DNA of 17,941 nucleotides, taken from positions 1-17,941 of the forward strand of contig JAEZHY010000138.1 of assembly GCA_023416335.1 (NCBI GenBank). The letters run 5' to 3'. The stretch comes from Pseudomonadota bacterium (GTDB taxonomy: Bacteria > Desulfobacterota > Syntrophobacteria > Syntrophobacterales > Syntrophobacteraceae). The notes under the pieces were generated by a model, which worked only from the letters and a program-made list of their open reading frames with translations, searched no databases and was not told the DNA's origin. The position numbers were made by a program, and so were the translations under genes. This document shows, in pieces, positions 16,448 to 17,941 of the stretch (the first letter of the stretch is position 1; every line of letters begins with the position of its first letter).

Positions 16448-16471
16448 GGGCAACAGCCCCTCCCGCTTGGG

Positions 16472-16647
16472 CCCCCCATCCCGGCAGGATGGTACCAGGC
16501 ACGAATGCCTGCTCCTGGCTCTTCACCCGGGCGGTTAAGGCGCGGTTTCCCGACCGCGCCGGGCTCCGATAGGCCCAGCCGCCGCCGGGATACGGCCGGC
16601 ACGGTCCGGAAACCGTACTTCAGCTAAACGGAGAGGCTTTGGGGGTG
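16472..16647. other. GC-rich hairpin cluster
   Basis: No gene. Consecutive palindromes: CAGGCA-CGAA-TGCCTG near 16496-16511, GGCGCGGT (16539-16546) with ACCGCGCC (16553-16560), and ACGGT-CCGGAA-ACCGT near 16600-16615. It could be a structured transcript or a repeat relic; no known RNA family was recognised. Confidence 0.4.
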
Positions 16648-16764
16648 GATTAATTGTGAATTCAAGACCTTAAAAACCCTGGAGCCCGGCTCAAAAGCAC
16701 TGCCGGGATGACGGGATTGGCGGCTCCGTTGAAAAATGCCCGGGAACCGGGTTCGTCTCCATTT
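16648..16764. repeat. 117-bp diverged direct repeat, copy B
   Basis: Same length as copy A (16331-16447), with scattered substitutions. It ends directly at the stop codon of the acetyltransferase gene (16765), so the duplicated unit reaches the gene boundary. Confidence 0.7.
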
Positions 16765-17379
16765 TTATGCCTGTTCCATTGCCGACTCTTGGCGACCATC
16801 GGGCCATTCCAGCGAACGAATGACCTTGGCGGGCACACCTGCCACAAAGCTGTTAGGAGGAACATCCTTCGTAACTACAGCTCCAGCCCCGACCACAGAG
16901 TTTTCACCAACGGTAACGCCGCCCAATATGGTTGCACCTGTTGCAATCCAAACGTTCTTCTGAATTACAATTGGCGTTGCCTCGATGTAAGCGCGCCGCT
17001 TGGATGGCTCCAGCGGGTGACCGGTGGTTATGATGCTCACATTCGGGCCGATCATGACCAGGTCGGCAATGTCAACGCCGCCCATGTCATAAATGGTGCA
17101 GCACTGATTTATAAAGACCTTGCGTCCAACCCTGATCTCAAGACCGCCTGCGGTATAGAAAGGTGGAATAAGGTTAAAAGTCTCATCGACATTCCGGCCG
17201 GTTAATTCGCTGAATATCTCTCTCACTTTTATGGAGTCGTCGAATGAAAGCTTGTTCAGTTCTGTTGTCAGTCGCATGGCCCGCTTAACGGAACTTGACA
17301 CCGCGTCCCACTCTGTGCCTCGGGTTGGTATGCGCTTGACCAGCATTGGCTTCTCGACATCCACGTAGCTTTCCTCCAT
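16765..17379 (-). CDS. Hexapeptide-repeat sugar O-acetyltransferase (maltose acetyltransferase type)
   Basis: A 204-residue member of the left-handed beta-helix acyltransferases (LacA/NodL/Maa branch), which use acetyl-CoA to acetylate a sugar or similar hydroxyl. The N-terminal helical Mac-type region covers about 25-75 (TTELNKLSFDDSIKVREIFS). Hexapeptide repeats run from about 80 to 185 (RKVFINQCCTIYDMGGVDI, IQKNVWIATGATILGGVTVG, NSVVGAGAVVTKDVPPNSFV). The catalytic His is H121 in TTGHPLEP, and the end GVPAKVIR is diagnostic. I chose the ATG at 17379 (MEESYVDVEK) by family length; no good ribosome site precedes it, and the frame is open further upstream with no family-like sequence. It is a single gene flanked by repeat B and divergent from the response regulator. 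The substrate is unknown; polysaccharide modification is possible. Confidence 0.88.
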   Translation of the reverse strand: MEESYVDVEKPMLVKRIPTRGTEWDAVSSSVKRAMRLTTELNKLSFDDSIKVREIFSELTGRNVDETFNLIPPFYTAGGLEIRVGRKVFINQCCTIYDMGGVDIADLVMIGPNVSIITTGHPLEPSKRRAYIEATPIVIQKNVWIATGATILGGVTVGENSVVGAGAVVTKDVPPNSFVAGVPAKVIRSLEWPDGRQESAMEQA

Positions 17380-17646
17380 GGTTTGATTAGTGATCTTAGT
17401 GGATCGCCATCGTGCAAAATTCGGATTTTGGCTTGGTTTGGGCCCAAGTCGGGAACCAGGCAATTTGCAACCTCTTGCGGGGAACTGTCCAGTTATTTTT
17501 AAAGGAAGGGGAAATGCCGGACATTACCTTTCCCCACGCAAAAATTACATTTTCACAAATTTGTGTTCCTGGACGCAATGAAAACTTCGGAACTTCGAGC
17601 TTGCCGATTTCCTGGAACGCAACCGCCTCTTCCTGTTGACCTTTTT
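17380..17646. other. Spacer between divergent genes
   Basis: No gene is supported. GGGGAAA (17508-17514) and TTTCCCC (17529-17535) form a 7-bp inverted repeat in a region shared by both divergent leaders. Confidence 0.4.
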
Positions 17647-17687
17647 CTCCTGACAGGCGTTGAAGGGCTGTCAGTCAGGAGTATATT
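17647..17687 (+). promoter_or_regulatory. Promoter with overlapping inverted repeat before the response regulator
   Basis: TTGAAG (17660-17665), 16 bp, TATATT (17682-17687) resembles a sigma-70 promoter. CTCCTGAC (17647-17654) and GTCAGGAG (17674-17681) are a perfect 8-bp inverted repeat around the -35, and CTGACAG/CTGTCAG (17650-17656, 17668-17674) overlaps it. This is a fitting operator for the regulator itself or another repressor. Confidence 0.45.
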
Positions 17688-17705
17688 TCGAAGAGGAGGC
17701 AGACC

Positions 17706-17941
17706 ATGCGAATACTACTTGTAGAGGATGATGCCGGCGTTGCCCGCTTCGTCCGGAAAGGGCTGAAAGAGGAAAAATATACAGTAGATCTCGCCATTGA
17801 TGGCGAGGAGGGATTAAACCTCCACAATCTTAATGAATACGATCTGTTGGTAATTGATCTCATGCTCCCCAAAATGGACGGGTTCGAACTCATCCACCGC
17901 ATTCGTCAACAGGATACTCGGACCCCTGTTCTGGTTTTAAC
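17706..17941 (+). CDS. OmpR/PhoB-type response regulator, 5' part (cut by window end)
   Basis: The first 78 residues of a two-component response regulator. The receiver domain begins at once: MRILLVEDDAG with the acidic pair E8/D9, and the phospho-acceptor in NEYDLLVIDLMLPKMDGFEL (the D of IDLMLP). The wording IDLMLPKMDG and RQQDTRTPVLVL is typical of the OmpR/PhoB winged-helix branch (CusR/QseB-like), but the DNA-binding domain lies outside the window. The start is certain: GAGGAGG (17693-17699) sits six bases before the ATG. A promoter with an inverted repeat lies just upstream. A partner histidine kinase would be expected downstream of the window. Confidence 0.88.
   Translation, partial: MRILLVEDDAGVARFVRKGLKEEKYTVDLAIDGEEGLNLHNLNEYDLLVIDLMLPKMDGFELIHRIRQQDTRTPVLVL

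Larger units (their letters stand above)
16225..16471. repeat. Outer inverted repeat (28 bp arms) enclosing a REP-like element
   Basis: 16225-16252 and 16444-16471 are inverted copies with 25 of 28 positions paired. The inner 17 (16236-16252, GGGGCTGTTGCCCAAAT) are perfect. The arms enclose 191 bp that includes the palindromic element 16291-16396. The left arm overlaps the frame of the oxidoreductase remnant. Confidence 0.75.

Noticed and set aside
17396..17578. Minus-strand frame upstream of the acetyltransferase
   Set aside because: It lies in the divergent promoter region, lacks a ribosome site and has no domain features.

Overview
The window looks like chromosomal DNA from a Deltaproteobacterium in the broad sense (Desulfobacterota, Syntrophobacter/Desulfomonile-like). 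The grounds are sigma-54 two-component regulation, moderate-to-high GC with Shine-Dalgarno starts, long gene-poor spacers, and palindromic repeats beginning with CGTCATTCCGG. This placement is an inference from style; there is no rRNA or other marker gene. Coding density is low and at least four genes are broken.

Left part (1-8290). The segment is bracketed by two exact 107-bp direct repeats (1-107 and 8184-8290). It holds a B12-binding-type radical SAM enzyme, a badly decayed 3' end of an ftsH gene (at least five frameshifts), a secreted DUF4142 protein on the minus strand, a three-fold-repeated six-helix membrane protein, a broken lipoprotein gene in an AT-rich patch, a 47-residue protein with four CxxC motifs, and a lactate/malate-dehydrogenase family gene on the minus strand. 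No integrase or transposase is visible.

Centre (8582-12628). This is the most interesting part. A small exported protein made of three 31-residue repeats is transcribed leftward. A membrane sensor histidine kinase and an NtrC-family sigma-54 activator are transcribed rightward. The 469-bp gap between them holds a near-consensus sigma-54 promoter facing each way (9128-9143 minus, 9423-9437 plus), and between those promoters lie two similar 18-bp dyads spaced 31 bp apart. This matches the architecture of the enterobacterial ZraP / ZraSR envelope-stress circuit, but the exported protein does not resemble ZraP. I read it as a self-contained, autoregulated sigma-54 circuit whose output is an undescribed repeat protein.

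Right part (12661-17941). It contains a tryptophanyl-tRNA synthetase (minus), a repeat-rich spacer, a frameshifted coiled-coil gene (minus), an unrecognised secreted cysteine-containing protein, the C-terminal remnant of a flavodoxin-fold NAD(P)H-dependent oxidoreductase (minus) lying inside nested inverted repeats, a hexapeptide-repeat sugar O-acetyltransferase (minus), and the start of an OmpR/PhoB-type response regulator cut by the window end.
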